Part shown: in pieces, positions 10,114 to 22,043 of the stretch
Layout: every line of letters begins with the position of its first letter
Numbering within the stretch: the first letter of the stretch is position 1
Made by a program: the position numbers and the translations under genes
Source of the DNA: Micromussa lordhowensis
Taxonomy: Eukaryota; Cnidaria; Anthozoa; Scleractinia; Lobophylliidae
NCBI GenBank assembly: GCA_964020085.1
Contig: OZ026600.1
Location: 16,888,323 to 16,952,322, forward strand
DNA length: 64,000 nucleotides
Direction of reading: 5' to 3'
The notes under the pieces: generated by a model
The model's input: the letters and a program-made list of their open reading frames with translations, nothing else
Database searches by the model: none
What the model was told of the DNA's origin: nothing

Positions 10114-11260
10114 GGAAATGTGAATAGGCCCTATAGCTGGCACTACAGACAGAATGGATGGTTGTGATGTGTTCTGCGGCAAGCTGTTGTCCAAGGAATT
10201 CTCAGCAGTAGCAGTTGGCAATGGGAATGAATAGCAGGAGTGATCAGTCAAAATGTTGTCACGTTCTCTAAGAGTAGTGTTTTGCACAGGATGTGAGCTG
10301 ATAAACTTTTTCAGGGAGTGGCTGAAAAACAAGAAATTTCTTCACATAGGCAGCCAAACCAGTGCTCATTATGACTGACATCATTTGCAGCATCAAAGTC
10401 TGCCTTTGATTTCAGTCTCAGCTCTATAAAATCCAATAGATGTAAATTAGGCATTTTCCACATTGTTCGAACTGACATTGTCATTGTCGTAGTATTGATA
10501 AATGTTGATTCTCTGTTTCTCAAGTTCAGGATTAAAAAAATGATTCTGTAAGCCAGCCAGACATCACAGAGGTATAACCGTTACTGATATCATGCATGCA
10601 TGATGCAGATGTAATCAATCTTTGGCATGATTCAATATCTATATCATTTTGATCATGTATGTGAATCGCTTGTTCCACTTCTACTGCTGGGATCTCCTTG
10701 TAAGCTTTAACAACTATATCACACATGGTTTTTGCTTCAGAGGATTGATCCATGTTTCTGAGGCGTTTTTTTTTTGTGTGAATGGATGTAAAGTCGTCAA
10801 CTATTAGTACTATCAGCCACGTGCGTTCAGTTGCCTCCGTAATGAAATCTTCTAAAGATTTAAAATGAGATTCAGACATTGTGTTCACGACATTGTTAAC
10901 AGTTCTCTTGGCAAGGGTATGACCCATAATATGTTCAGTTTCTATTCCTTCTTGATTTATTTGATTATTCCTGAGAAACAGGCAATGGTCAATTTGAAGA
11001 GGATCGCACGTTTGGCCGAGCCAGTAGCGCAAAGTTGTAAATTAATAAATGAAACGACCCTTTTTTGTTCCGACATGTGCGGTCTGCTGAATGCCTGAAA
11101 CTTGTGATAGAGCCCAGGATAGTGTGTCAAACAACTTTGTTGCTCCTGCTGAAATGCAGCAGCAACTCTCTGAACCTGTCAGGGTCATACACTGTTCCTT
11201 CCTTGTTTATTAGTATGTCATTGTAGATCTTCTTCTTGACCATGTCAATTCCTTTTTCAT
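10114..11260 (-). pseudogene. Decayed ORF of an unclassified repeated gene family
   Basis: The minus strand is open in several overlapping pieces: about 11,260-11,110, 11,032-10,532 (166 codons), 10,523-10,311 and 10,332-10,093. They read as one continuous protein broken by stops and frameshifts. Visible features are an aromatic/acidic core TWLIVLIVDDFTSIHTKKK, then SCMHDISNGYTSVMSGWL, LLDFIELRLKSKADFDAA and SQPSILSVVPAIGPIHISL. I do not recognise a named domain. The pattern resembles multi-copy uncharacterised ORFs of animal genomes. It contains no transposase signature I can identify. Confidence 0.45.
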
Positions 11261-11299
11261 GTCACATCCTACAGTAAGTGGAAAATAAATTTTCATACA

Positions 11300-12127
11300 G
11301 ATTTGAACTTGTGAGTTATCAGAATTTGGGGATGCATGAGGACAACACCCGAGAGCTGCCTCCTGAATGATTTTCTTTAGTGTTTGTAGAACAAAGTATG
11401 ATATTATTGTAAGGAGGTTAACGAAAATCTGTTTGTGATTTTGTTTGTGTGTTTGTGATTTTTTAAGTTAGCTGATTTGCATCCTCACTGACAGCACCAG
11501 GCCTACAACGTGTTTGTTAATTGGCGGGTTACCACGAGTCTACTTATTACATCAACAGCGGATTGCTATATGTCAATTACCTGTACAGAAAAGTATGTAC
11601 AAAAGTGCAGTTTTGAATCGTGCTTATTTGTGTTCTAAACGACTGAAGCTCATATGATCAATACCATACATTTTTGAAAATGGTTCATTGATAAATTTTA
11701 CACAATTGGATAAGGGGGTGAAACTGGCCAAGAATTTCCTTTCAAAATCTCAGAATATGAATCTGCACTTCTAAGAACAAAACAAATCAAGAGAATTCCT
11801 TTGATCCCAAAGCTCAGTCCAGAGTATCCAAGGTGTGAATTCCCTAACCCACAGATGAAAGTACTGATTGCAGAGGAGTTTACTTAATTTCTGATAAAGT
11901 CTTTTATTTTTCCTCCATTTCTAATAGGTTATCCCTTGGTATAAGTACCATCTCCCTAGTTCTACCACTATCTGTATCTAACATTCCTCTATTCGACATT
12001 AGTGTTTCCTTTTTCACTGTTCGTCCACGGTGGTCGAGATTCGTGCCAACGAAGTTTAAACAAAAAAATAAGTTAAATTTGTTAATTTTATTTCTCAATA
12101 AAATTATTTAGTACTGCTACACTAGCA
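11300..12127. other. Non-coding stretch, nothing recognised
   Basis: AT-rich sequence without a convincing frame, inverted repeat or tail. It lies between the decayed ORF family and a short upstream frame on the minus strand, and could be an intron or spacer of the same decayed gene. Confidence 0.4.
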
Positions 12128-12379
12128 TCACTGTGCTTGAAGGTGAAGCCATATCATAGAAAAGCAGAAAAGGAAAGGCAAAATGTTCAAAAATAACTGC
12201 AGCGCTAACATGATAACTGCAGCACTAACGTGATGAAATGACTTTCCAGTCGGGCTGTGCTCTTGGACAGCTCTTCTGCATCCTTCACAAATAAGCTTGT
12301 CATCATCGATCGCGGTTCGAATATACCGAAACATGATTCGAAGTCGTTCGTGTAGGCTTTTTACACACTGAGCAACCAT
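12128..12379 (-). pseudogene. Short cysteine-containing frame, possible first exon of the decayed ORF
   Basis: An ATG at 12,379 opens 83 codons. The first 40 residues contain a CxxC pair (LICEGCRRAVQEH) preceded by a basic amphipathic stretch. The later part is hydrophobic (LALQLFLNILPFLFCFSMIW), which may be read-through into non-coding DNA. It lies upstream of and in the same orientation as the decayed ORF at 10.1-11.3 kb. The link is inferred from position only. Confidence 0.3.
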
Positions 12380-12578
12380 ATTTCGCTTTCGCCTAAGTTA
12401 TTAAGCGCAAAAAGAAAAAAAGACTACTGTTATCGCGAGAAGATTTCTGCCTTACATTTCGGGTGCTCGAAAATTGGCGGGAAATGGACGGGTACGCGCG
12501 GGAGCCGATGCATACCAGCGGTCTTTTTCATTAAAAGTGCCTTCTGCGGAGCATGCGCAGACAGAATGCCTCTATTTA

Positions 12579-12944
12579 GGGTCCTTAAGCAATGACGACG
12601 GCGACGCCAAGGACGACGCCTAGTAAAAAATGAATTTATATTTTACCGTCGAATTTCGCACATGCCTAGATCTGTTCAGTACGTCTATCGGTCTCAGAAC
12701 TTGCTCACGCTTAATATATAATGCCAGCGTTCAATTCTAAAAGAAAACACGAAAAATAAGCCGCCGTCGCTCACGTTCTCCAAAATACCCAGAACTTGGT
12801 CATTTCACGTTGTCGTTTTGAAGAGGACGGCTAAGAAATGTACCAAGATGTATAACGCACGTGCACAGCTATTGTTCTGCTCATTAAACCTTTTGTTTTG
12901 TGGCGTTCTCGTTGCCGTTGCCGTCGTGGTTTGCTTAAGGTCCC
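12579..12944. mobile_element. MITE with GGG(T/A)CCTTAAGCAA inverted ends
   Basis: The left end GGGTCCTTAAGCAATGACG and the right end in reverse GGGACCTTAAGCAAACCACG form inverted repeats. They continue into GACGGC-rich sequence on both sides (12,597-12,625 and 12,905-12,930). The bases next to the ends (TTA before, TAG after) suggest a TA duplication but are not decisive. No coding capacity. Confidence 0.6.
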
Positions 12945-13017
12945 TAGTAGTACTACTTGATGGATGAGCGTGACTATAGGACGCCTCCGACACCTCAGAT
13001 AATCGTTGCCAACGTGT

Positions 13018-13462
13018 CAGTAATAACTTCATGATGAATTATTGACTTCGGACCACGATGCAGGGTTTTTTAATGGAGTTAATGGCCTGTGACAAAGAAA
13101 AAACTTATACAGTGGAACCTTAATAGACATTAAAGCACTAATGTTATTTAAAATGATCGTTCAGATCCAGAAATGCTGTGTTGCGCAATGTAACACCATT
13201 AAAAAAGAATCAATTATGAACTATTCCTCGTCACAACGAACACTTTGGTTGGTTTTCCGTAAAATCGTTATATCGAGGTTTTCGATATAACGAACCCTAG
13301 ATATGACGAACCAATTTCCCCGGCCCAGTCCCTTAGCAATTCGTTGAATCGAGGTTCCACTGTATATGTTTTTTTCTCTGTCACAGGTCATTAAGTCCAA
13401 TAAAAACGGCCGGGCATCGTGGTCCGAAGGGTCATTAATTTAACATGAAGTTATTGCTGACC
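13018..13462. repeat. Long inverted repeat (MITE-like)
   Basis: The left arm begins GTCAGTAATAACTTCATG and runs through CGGACCACGATGC and CCTGTGACAAAGAAAAAAC. The right arm read in reverse begins GTCAGCAATAACTTCATG and runs through the same blocks with scattered mismatches. The centre is taken up by a smaller element at 13,110-13,362. The whole looks like a non-autonomous DNA element with about 90-bp arms. Confidence 0.6.
13110..13362. mobile_element. Pogo/Tigger-like MITE with TA duplication, nested
   Basis: The ends are CAGTGGAACCT on the left and AGGTTCCACTG on the right, flanked by TA at 13,108-13,109 and 13,363-13,364. This terminal sequence and the TA target are typical of mariner/pogo (Tigger-like) elements. 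The interior repeats GATATAACGAA-type motifs and encodes nothing. Confidence 0.7.
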
Positions 13463-14614
13463 GTTTAGCTACCGTTGTCGGATATCTATCTGTCTTGTTT
13501 GTACAGTGGGTGTTTTCGGTTTGGTGCAGTCAATCGGTGTGGGAAAAAAGACAGCCTGTCGAGACAGGTTTAACTATCTTTCTGTGGTAGAAACTGTAGT
13601 TACCAACCAGAAGCAGAGACAGGCTCATAACGGAAGAACTCGAGGTACTTACGAATCGTTATGCTTAGTTTGAAGGTTTTCGAACAAATGACCTATGTAC
13701 TCATAATAATGTTATGTCTTCGAAAAAAAATGGTTGCTTTGAAACTTTCTGTTGCCACGGGGCAGTTTGAACTCAGTTCTAATGGAACTGACAAGACATG
13801 CCCGTGAAAGCGGCCCTAAGTTGATGGAATTTCTTCGACCACGTGTAATAAACTCGGTGTGCTACCTGACTTTGTTGTGGTAGAAACTAGACCTCTAAAG
13901 ACGTTCTAGAAATATTGTGAGTCACTTGGTTTGTACGTAAGCATTACTAAGCAAAATTGAGGAACTCTAACTCAGCCCTGAATTTAGACTTGCCAGAAGT
14001 CGACCTTTGCTTTTATCTCCGGCTCGAGCGAACTTTATGTCGCTCGAGCGAAGCGAGAGGGCAATCTTCGCGCGACGAAGTCGCGAACGTGATGAGCAAA
14101 AGGGCAGAGAAGAATTATTAGAAAGGACTTTTAGAAAATCTACCCTGAATTAAAACTAACGCGATATTCAACAGACCTGAATAGCCAGTTAGTCGTACGT
14201 TTTATCTAAAAGCACCAATCCTTCGAGTCCCGAGACAATGGCTCCGGTAATTCATCATTGAATGCTGTAGAAGTCGCGTGGTTGAGAATTTTCAATTCAG
14301 AGAATGAATTTATATCACAGTTTGCTCCTTGTGTCAGGGTTTGTGGGAGCACGTTTGTCATGATTTAACTTTTTGTATCTAACGCAAAGCTGCGTCAGCT
14401 TTTCGCGATTTTCGCATCATGAGCGCCTGCACGTACACCGACGTAAGAGATTTCCCTCAAGCTAAGCTCGATAGAAAAGTAAATGATCGTGTTCTCTCAA
14501 ACGAGCATGGTGACTTATATTCAGTATTACATAAATTTGGTGTAAAAATTATCCTCTTTAAGGTAAAAAATGAAGAAAAAATTGTTCGGTAGGAAAAAAA
14601 GATATAGCTCAAAG
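13463..14614. other. Non-coding stretch, nothing recognised
   Basis: No coding frame of note. A small GC-rich hairpin-like cluster GAGCGAA/GCTCGAGCGAAGCGAG is present at about 14,025-14,060; otherwise there is no clear structure. Confidence 0.4.
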
Positions 14615-15520
14615 CAGGACGTAACATGTCGTTCAAAGTCAGTCATCGAAAACTTTGTCGATAAGTCGACAGTACTCGATAGTTGTCGACAATTGTCAAT
14701 CGAAAATTCTTTCCGTTTGGGTGAGTGATAAATTGTTTCAGTCGAGTGTAAGCGTCTTCGTTTGAATGAAACACTATTTCAGGGGCAGTGAAATTTTTTG
14801 ATGACTTCATTTATTAATCTCTTTTTTAATGATATTAGTAATACTTTTCATTTGGGCGGCACCCAAGTATATTTCTACGAGAAAATGTGTATGTTTCATC
14901 AAAGAGATTTGCCTCGTTGATTTGACTGCATTTGTACATTAAAAATATTGGCGAGCGGGAGGGCTTCGCTTTTGCTGTAGAAATATACAGGTTGTTTTTG
15001 CCTAGTGTTTCTACAGCTTTGATACACTGATGCTGAATTAGGATTTATAGAGTGAAACTGGAAAATTCTTGCAAGAATGTCGAAATTTTAAGAAATAAAC
15101 ATGGCGTTTACATGCTGAACACGGCTATTTTTAGTTGTGGAAAGAAATTTTGATCACGTGCTCGGTAACCGTGCATCATACAATCAACAAACAATGCTAT
15201 AATTTGTAATTTTCATCAAACTTGCATGAGCTCGTGAGCAGAGAAAGTTGCTTGCCTGAGAGGAAAATGTACTTGTCCCGGTCGGACAAGCGTACAGGAT
15301 TTTTTTAGCCCTGACCAGACAGCATTTACTATTTTTCGATACTTATCAAATAAAATCAATCAACTGTAACATTAAAGATCGATCCAAGTCCATAATCACA
15401 AGAAATCGTGTAACCGATTTTTATCGACTTCTGATATTTGTCGATTAATTAGTATCTAATTCTATCGACAGTGATCGATTTTTATCGACTATCGAAATTA
15501 TCGACATGTTTACGTTCTTC
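14615..15520. mobile_element. Putative non-autonomous element with clustered GTCGATA subterminal motifs
   Basis: ACGTAACATGTCG near 14,619 faces CGACATGTTTACGT near 15,502-15,515 in inverted order. Within about 100 bp of each end there are many copies of TCGATA/GTCGA motifs on both strands (14,645-14,710 and 15,385-15,510). This pattern of dense subterminal repeats is common in hAT-like non-autonomous elements. No target duplication or coding region was identified, so the limits are approximate. Confidence 0.45.
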
Positions 15521-15525
15521 TAAAA

Positions 15526-17160
15526 GAGTGCACGTGACGTGAAATGATGAAATTTTGGTCGAGTGATTTTCTTTTACAAATTTATGAACCAAGCCACAAT
15601 GATGGAAAAGCAAAATGAGTTTATAGAAATAAGTTTTCTTAAAATGGCTTGGTTGATCGATGGTGGACGATCGAAATTACCCCAAATATTAATTTTATGT
15701 GTGGGTTTTATATATACTATCTCGAAAAGAATTAGTTTTTAATCGAGCGCACGACAAACCGCCGTGGACATTAAAAATCACGTTACAACGCGGATGACGT
15801 CAAACCGTTAAAATGCGGAAACAACACTTGAAAATCGAGTGTTTTTTTTTTTAATTTATCATAGTAAACTTCGAGATTTGGTCATGTTCGGTACCAAACA
15901 CTAGCATCTCTCCGCGATTTTCGGTCAATTTTCTTGTTTAGTGTATATCTTCAACACAAAATTGTTTACAAACTTTGTTTTAGTCATTTAAGTGGTCAAA
16001 ACGTTAAACAAAAGAATTCTTTGTTTTACCAGCCAGTAGTTCTCTGGTTGATATCTTTGCTTTTTAGCGAAATTTGTGTCTAGACTCCGGCAGCCAGGGA
16101 GATGGGCGTAAAAAAAAAAACTAGACACCCGGCAGTCTGAAAGGCATGATAGAAATTCCACGGAATAACTCAGTCAATTCTTTTTAGCCCCGGATGTCTC
16201 TTTAGAAATTCAATATGGCGGCCTATTCAAGTAGATTAATTCTTTCAAGTTTTCGTAGCTAAACCGGTAGAAACCACAAACGAAACGTCAAACGCCTAAC
16301 CTAAAACTTCCGTTTGCGGTTTGCCTCTGACACGAAAACCCTGGTGCTGAATGACTCGGGAATGAATCAATACAGGACGTTTCGACATCGTCGGATATCA
16401 TTGCCAAGTAAATTTACACATTGTCATTTCCTTGACAATGGCACCGATCCGACGATGTCGATGTCGAATGTATATTTACTAGCGTTGTCATCACGAATGC
16501 CGTTCATGTTTATGTAAAACAAAACACTAACCCAGCCCTTTTGAACAAACATCATAAAATGTTGATTTTATAAACAAAAGTGCCTTTCTGACCAAGCACT
16601 GTAAAGCTCGGAAGATGGCCAGGCCAGGATTGATATTTGTTCAAAGGATTTCCCGATGGGCTTACTTATTATCGGGAGGTCAAAAGAAAACATGCGTTTG
16701 AAAAGTGTTTGTTGCATTTTAAGTTGCAGCCGGGACTAAACAAAATATAGCTCGAAATGAGAGCTGCGCTAGGAATGCCCTGATGTGTCTTAAACAGGTG
16801 CTTCGGCTTCGGAGTGCGAGCCTAAGAGAGGCCAAAGGTTTAGAACACACTATCAAAATCGATTTTTCCCAGTGGGGCAGCATTCCATCGCGCATGTTAT
16901 TGACGTGGTCATGTCTATGTACATTGCATGCGCTTCGATGTTATCAGGATAATACAGTCAAAGGCAAGAGCACATGTCATGTACATCCATTCGGACCAGC
17001 AGCAAGCATAATTCACTTAAGAAAATATGAACCAAAACTCCGGCCTAAACCCTCTGTAGCCGTCGCATGCTTAACCCTTTAAGGTCTTAATTGCTAGGGC
17101 TTTAACCATTTAAAAGCTAGGCTAGTGATCTTTATATCCGAAAAAATCCCGCCAACAACC
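15526..17160. other. Non-coding stretch, nothing recognised
   Basis: No supported gene. Short frames at 16,314-16,517 and 16,783-17,082 show no recognisable motif. A short inverted pair around GACATCGTCGGAT (16,382-16,395) and ATCCGACGATGTC (16,446-16,459) is the only structure seen. Confidence 0.4.
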
Positions 17161-17165
17161 ACTAA

Positions 17166-17642
17166 GGGCCTGTTTACATGGAGGTGGGGGACCCCAGGTA
17201 GGTGAGGTAACCCGCCTAGCCGTGGTCGAAAAATGGCCCGCGTTTACATGCAAACTTACAACCCCGGGGTCCCGGGGTGACTCTACTTGACGTTGTTGTT
17301 AGGTCGCTAGGCATGTAAACATTGAAAATGGCGGACGAACGGTGCATTTTGGCGGTCAGTGTTATTTTATCTTTATTTTCTGCTCTCGCTGCAGCATTTC
17401 AATGCTGCGGCGTTTTACTGTCACTTTTGATGATACAAAGCTTCCGCCAGAGGCAGTTAACGGCCATATTATTGCTGGTTTTCACATGACGTCACTAAAT
17501 TTTAAACTTCAGAAATATTGATCCTTCTGAAATTTTACTTTCATGCTGTATAAGAGCAGCTAAAAAACTAATATTCATACATATTTTCACTCCGAATGGG
17601 TTCTTGGTTTAGTGATAGACTACCCTTGAATTTCTAAGCTTC

Positions 17643-17678
<36 letters not shown>

Positions 17679-17861
17679 TGTTATGTTGGTTTAAAAGGTG
17701 ACTTATTTCGGGGAATTCTTCTATCTGAACAGTTCTTGTATTAGAATAAAGTACTATTGTTACGTTTTTGAGTTATTCGAGAGATAAATTCACTCTTTCG
17801 TAGCAAAACTCAGTGACAGATGTTTCTGCTGGTTTCCGGCCGCCATGTACATGGGCACCAG

Positions 17862-17895
<34 letters not shown>

Positions 17896-17970
17896 GAAAA
17901 ACGTTTCTTCGCATATCTTCCATGAGAAAAAATGCTGTGATCTGAATCTTGGTGAGAGTCTTTGCATATG

Positions 17971-18009
<39 letters not shown>

Positions 18010-18337
18010 AAACGGTTTTGATTTTTTATTTTGGTCTATTTTGAATAGCGTGACACTGAAAACCAGCAATTCTGGTTCAAATTTTTACGCGCTTTGGCGC
18101 GCTTGCAAATGTAACATGAACTCGACCCCGGCTAGGCGGGTTACCCCACCTTGAGTCGTTTACATGGCAAAATGCGACCCCGGCTAGGCGGGTTACCCTA
18201 CCTGGCAGACCGGGCAACCCGCCTAGGCGGGTTACCCCACCTATCATGTAAACATGATGAAATAAAAATGAGAGATTATATGGAGAGGCGGGTTACCTCA
18301 CCTACCTGGGGTCCCCCACCTCCATGTAAACAGGCCC
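17166..18337. mobile_element. Harbinger-like MITE (1,172 bp) with TAA duplication
   Basis: TAA occurs at 17,163-17,165 and 18,338-18,340. The ends are near-perfect inverted repeats of about 45 bp starting GGGCCTGTTTACATGGAGG. A 3-bp TAA target fits PIF/Harbinger elements. Close to the right end (18,125-18,300) the motif GGCTAGGCGGGTTACCC occurs several times in tandem and once near the left end, as expected for transposase binding sites. There is no transposase; the 113-codon frame inside is not recognised. Confidence 0.75.
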
Positions 18338-18546
18338 TAAGGCTGCTAAGGAAGTGATAGCTTTGACAAACGATGCTTTGAAAGGGGAGATCGAAGGTAT
18401 GACCCTAAACTATACCTTACTTTACTGATATGCATTGTAGAAGAAGGTTCCAAAACCTCCAGGGGGGTGTCACAATGTTATACTTTGAATGAGTAGACCT
18501 TCGCAAGATCATTGTGAAGGAAAACGTTTTGTGTTGTTCGTTATTC

Positions 18547-18937
18547 ACTATACGAATTCCGATTTTATGATTGGCTGATTCGCACCACGTGATATTGGGT
18601 TGCGCGAAACAACCTCCTTGACGTCATTATCGTTATGTTATAGCCGTGGTGTAAATTCAATACACCACTGTCATTACACCATGCCTTTGGCTGACTCAAA
18701 GTTTGACGATTTCTTTGTGCAGCGTATATTCAATTTGAATAATAGAAATGTTAACGCACTCGTTGGTCGTAAATTATTGGGATTTACCTGTAGTCGTTCA
18801 CTAACAATGAACTCGAAATGTTCAATACTGCATTCGGCAAAGCCTCGTGCGGTATTGAAACTTCTCGTTCATTGTTAGTGAACTGGTGCAGGTAAATCCC
18901 GATAATGCACTCGCTGAGCGCGTTAACCTGTAAGTTA
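18547..18937 (+). repeat. Foldback-type repeat, copy 1
   Basis: This segment is matched in inverted orientation at 26,315-26,671 over its whole length. Shared blocks include CAACCTCCTTGACGTCATTA, GTGGTGTAAATTCAATACAC and GTTCATTGTTAGTGAAC. The right half forms its own hairpin: GTTAACGCACTCGTTG to CGTTCACTAACAATGAAC is opposed by GTTCATTGTTAGTGAAC to GCGCGTTAAC. Non-coding. Confidence 0.6.
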
Positions 18938-19049
18938 CGCATAGCAACGAAACCAAACAAAGTTCGTTGATCGATCAATGGCCGATTGTATTTGAAAAAC
19001 TTTGAAAACCAGAGACAGCTTTTATTTCACTAGATGTAAAGTATAAACC

Positions 19050-19519
19050 GCCTTCAGCATTTTCTCTGTGTATGGCGGTCAATGATTTCCAAATAATTTA
19101 AGCTTAATACTTCGGGACTCATTTACTTTAGTCTCCTTCAACGTATCTATCAGGCCTTCAATGAGCCCGGCTCTGGTATCTCGTAAAATTGACACTCATA
19201 AGAAAATGCAGTCCAAGATTTGAGAGCTGTACACTTTCTTGTCGTTGCATTTCCGGTCTCTGAAGAACACTCAGAATAGTTTTGATGACCTTGCAAATCT
19301 TACTTACAGCCTCACTTATTACGGGATATATACAGTTGCAATAGCGAAGCGCGCGAGGACTAAAAATAGAATGCAAATGATTATACCCCCCACGAGGCTC
19401 ATACAACATCGGCGTATTCTGAGAGAACTAGAGGGGATCCAGGCGAAGTTTTCGTTTAAAAAATGTGTTTTAAGAACATCGGCTGTTTTAGAAACTCTTT
19501 TAGGAAAATCGTCCGCCAT
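19050..19519 (-). pseudogene. Decayed NXPE/PC-esterase-like fragment (third copy)
   Basis: The minus strand from about 19,280 to 19,070 matches part of exon 3 of the two NXPE-like genes in this window: SVLQRPEMQRQESVQLSNLG, then LMSVNFTRYQ. After a stop, DNA-level similarity continues to the block AAATTATTTGGAA. Upstream (19,519-19,319) a frame with a hydrophobic segment SLVGGIIICILFLVLARFAI could be the signal anchor of the same decayed gene; this is less certain. It lies in opposite orientation to the nearby copy A. Confidence 0.55.
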
Positions 19520-21775
19520 TCCGGTTTGTTTGTCTGAGTCTTGTCTGAGTCATGACGTCACTCGCGCGCTTTGCTATTGCGGCGACATCCCACATAGAGT
19601 CTTGAGCAAAGAAAACGAGACTGTACAGATTCCGAGAAGCGTACAGCAAGTGAATCACCATAAATCCACAGTACACCCCTCGATCGATAACCGAGCAACA
19701 ACTGGTTGTGGGATGCTATTGTTAAACAGAAAATCAAGAAAGAGATTCAGTGTATTGCAAAACACACTAGCTGAGAAACACAATCACTTTGCTGCTTGAT
19801 TTCTGCCGAGACTAGCAGGGAAGGAGAGAACGAAGACGAGGGTATGAAAGAGAGAGGAGGGGTACAAGATGTCAAGAGAAAACAAAAAAAAATCGATAGC
19901 GCCATGGCACACGTTAAGCAATTGATATAAGTAGGCAACAGGTAAAATTTGAACGAAAATCTATTGGGAGTTCTATTTCGATGAAAAATTTTAACCTCAA
20001 GAAACAAAAACTCCTTCGATCTGCCGTAATAGCACATGCCATATTGGCGGGCCGCCAAGGTCACTCAATATCGGCTTATCGATATTTTCCAAAGAAACAA
20101 GAATTGGAACCTTTTAACTGCATGCATGCTAAATTTCAGCAAAATCATGGGTGTGGTACGATGGCTGCTACATTTCTGTATAGCTCGAAAATAAGACACT
20201 GACTCTTAACTCGTCCTCCTTTTGCAGAGTCACTTAGAGGAACTTGCTAGATAGCCGATGTCTTATAACTCGACATTCTACAGTAGACGTGCAGGGCTGT
20301 TGTCATGGCTACGAAAGGTCTTCACGCTGCTCTACGTTTTCGTTTGAAACAAATTCTGTTGTTTGTAATCTTATGCGGGTCAAGTTTGCTTTTTGTACTG
20401 AGTAATTACTTGTGGGATATTAGGACTGGTTTACCGGCATTTTATAGATATCCACGAGAAACAGAAGAAATGGCAAGATTAGAGGAGTTTCGTCGCGATT
20501 GGTTACGTCAGCGCCGAGCTCGAGTAGACTGGCAAGAAATACTGAGACCGTGTCATGATAATACGGCCTGGGGCCAAGTGAAGAATGGCTGGGGGAAACT
20601 CAATAGAAGTAACGCGAACACAAGTGACACAATATTTAAAGACATCAGGCCAGCGGGAGAGTTTAGCAAAATTTTCATCCAATCAAGAACCTCAGATAAT
20701 CGAACAAAGACGATTGGTGGAGACACATGGAGGGTTTACGTACGTGGCCCATCAAGCGTTGTGGTCACTGTTTTTGATCACAATAATGGAACTTAAGAAG
20801 CTCTGTTTCTCATTACGGAGCCTGGTGTTTATCAAGTTATTATATATCTTGATCATAGTCTTTGTGATGCCTTTAAAGACCCACCGCGTGACTGGTTCAT
20901 TAAAGGCAATGTCCAGGGAAAGTTTCAGAAAGAGGGGCTTCTAGGAAGGCATGACGAATACTTAATGCAACCCTTTAAGAATGGGATCCCTTTAAAAATA
21001 AATGTAACACAAGCAAGAATGAACATGTCTTTGACAAGTAAGTACTCAGGGGTTTAATCAATCATTTGATACAACGAAGTGTCGCGTTCTTTGATTACCG
21101 CCCGACTGTTCCCGCTGAGAAAGGAAATAACCAAGTCGCCCGCTAATTCTGTTATTTATATTTTAGAATACTCCTTTTGTAATATCCCCCACCCCACCCC
21201 TCCGCGCGCTCTCTCTGTTCACAAAAAAAGTAAATCAATACTTTTGGTGTAGTGATGTGCAAAGACGTAGATTGGTTTTGAAGTATGCAGCAGTTATGGT
21301 CAGTTAGCCTGAATGCAGCTCTATTGGCATAATCACGCGGGGCCAAACGGCCCTAAAATCGGTCATCAAGATGTCGCAAATCTGATTATTTTTAGCATAA
21401 CTTTAAATGTAGTAAATATCTCGTCGTGAAACTTTGCAAGTGAATAGAGGACAAATGTCCATTTTTTTTGACAACAAACAACTTTACAATACATTAATTT
21501 AAATCTACGCGTTCTTTTTTGTTCTCAAGACAAAATAGACTCTTGTGCTTATGCCTGCAACCGCTTGTGGGATGGATTTGGTAGGTGGACAAATGGCATA
21601 TGGCGGCCTTACGTGAATGGTAAGTGGACAATTGTAAATTCATTCCTTTATGATAGAATGAGTAGAATGGGAAAGCTTGCTGAGTTCTCTTTGGTCTAGC
21701 CAAAAGAGTTTCTTGCAAGGCTCGCTCCTGATTGGCCGAAATACATTTACCTGAAATAGGTAAAGTCTGCATACG

Positions 21776-22043
21776 AGCCTAGTGACTCATCAGGCCGGAG
21801 CTTATCCCGGTTTCAGTAGCATGAAGCGACTAGGAGTATTTCTACTACCCCCTGGATGGGATGCTAGTCCATCGCAGGGTTACCCCCAGCATTAAATTCG
21901 CGGCCAGAGAGAGAGAGAGGCACTGTGAGAGTGAAGTGTCTTGCCCAAGAACACAACACAATGTCCCCGGCCAGGGCTCGAACCCGGAGCGCTCGCTCCG
22001 GAGTCGAGCGCACTAACCATGAGGCCACCGCGCCCCCCACGAA
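21776..22043 (-). mobile_element. tRNA-derived SINE in intron 2 of copy A
   Basis: Read on the minus strand, the head starts with GGGGCGCGGTGGCCTCATGG, resembling a Pol III A box. About 35 bases later comes a B box GGTTCGAGCCC. The body contains CTTGGGCAAGACACTTCACT, and the tail ends near GGATAAGCTCCGGCCTGATG. The corresponding intron of copy B lacks it, which supports a separate insertion. Exact ends and target duplication were not resolved. Confidence 0.7.

Noticed and set aside
17813..18154. 113-codon frame inside the Harbinger-like MITE
   Set aside because: No transposase or other motif, composition like non-coding sequence.
19239..19799. 186-codon plus-strand frame
   Set aside because: No recognisable motif; its first part is antisense to the decayed NXPE-like fragment.
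21960..22043. Possible tRNA gene on the minus strand
   Set aside because: A- and B-box-like sequences are present, but they continue into a SINE body and the arms do not form a convincing cloverleaf.
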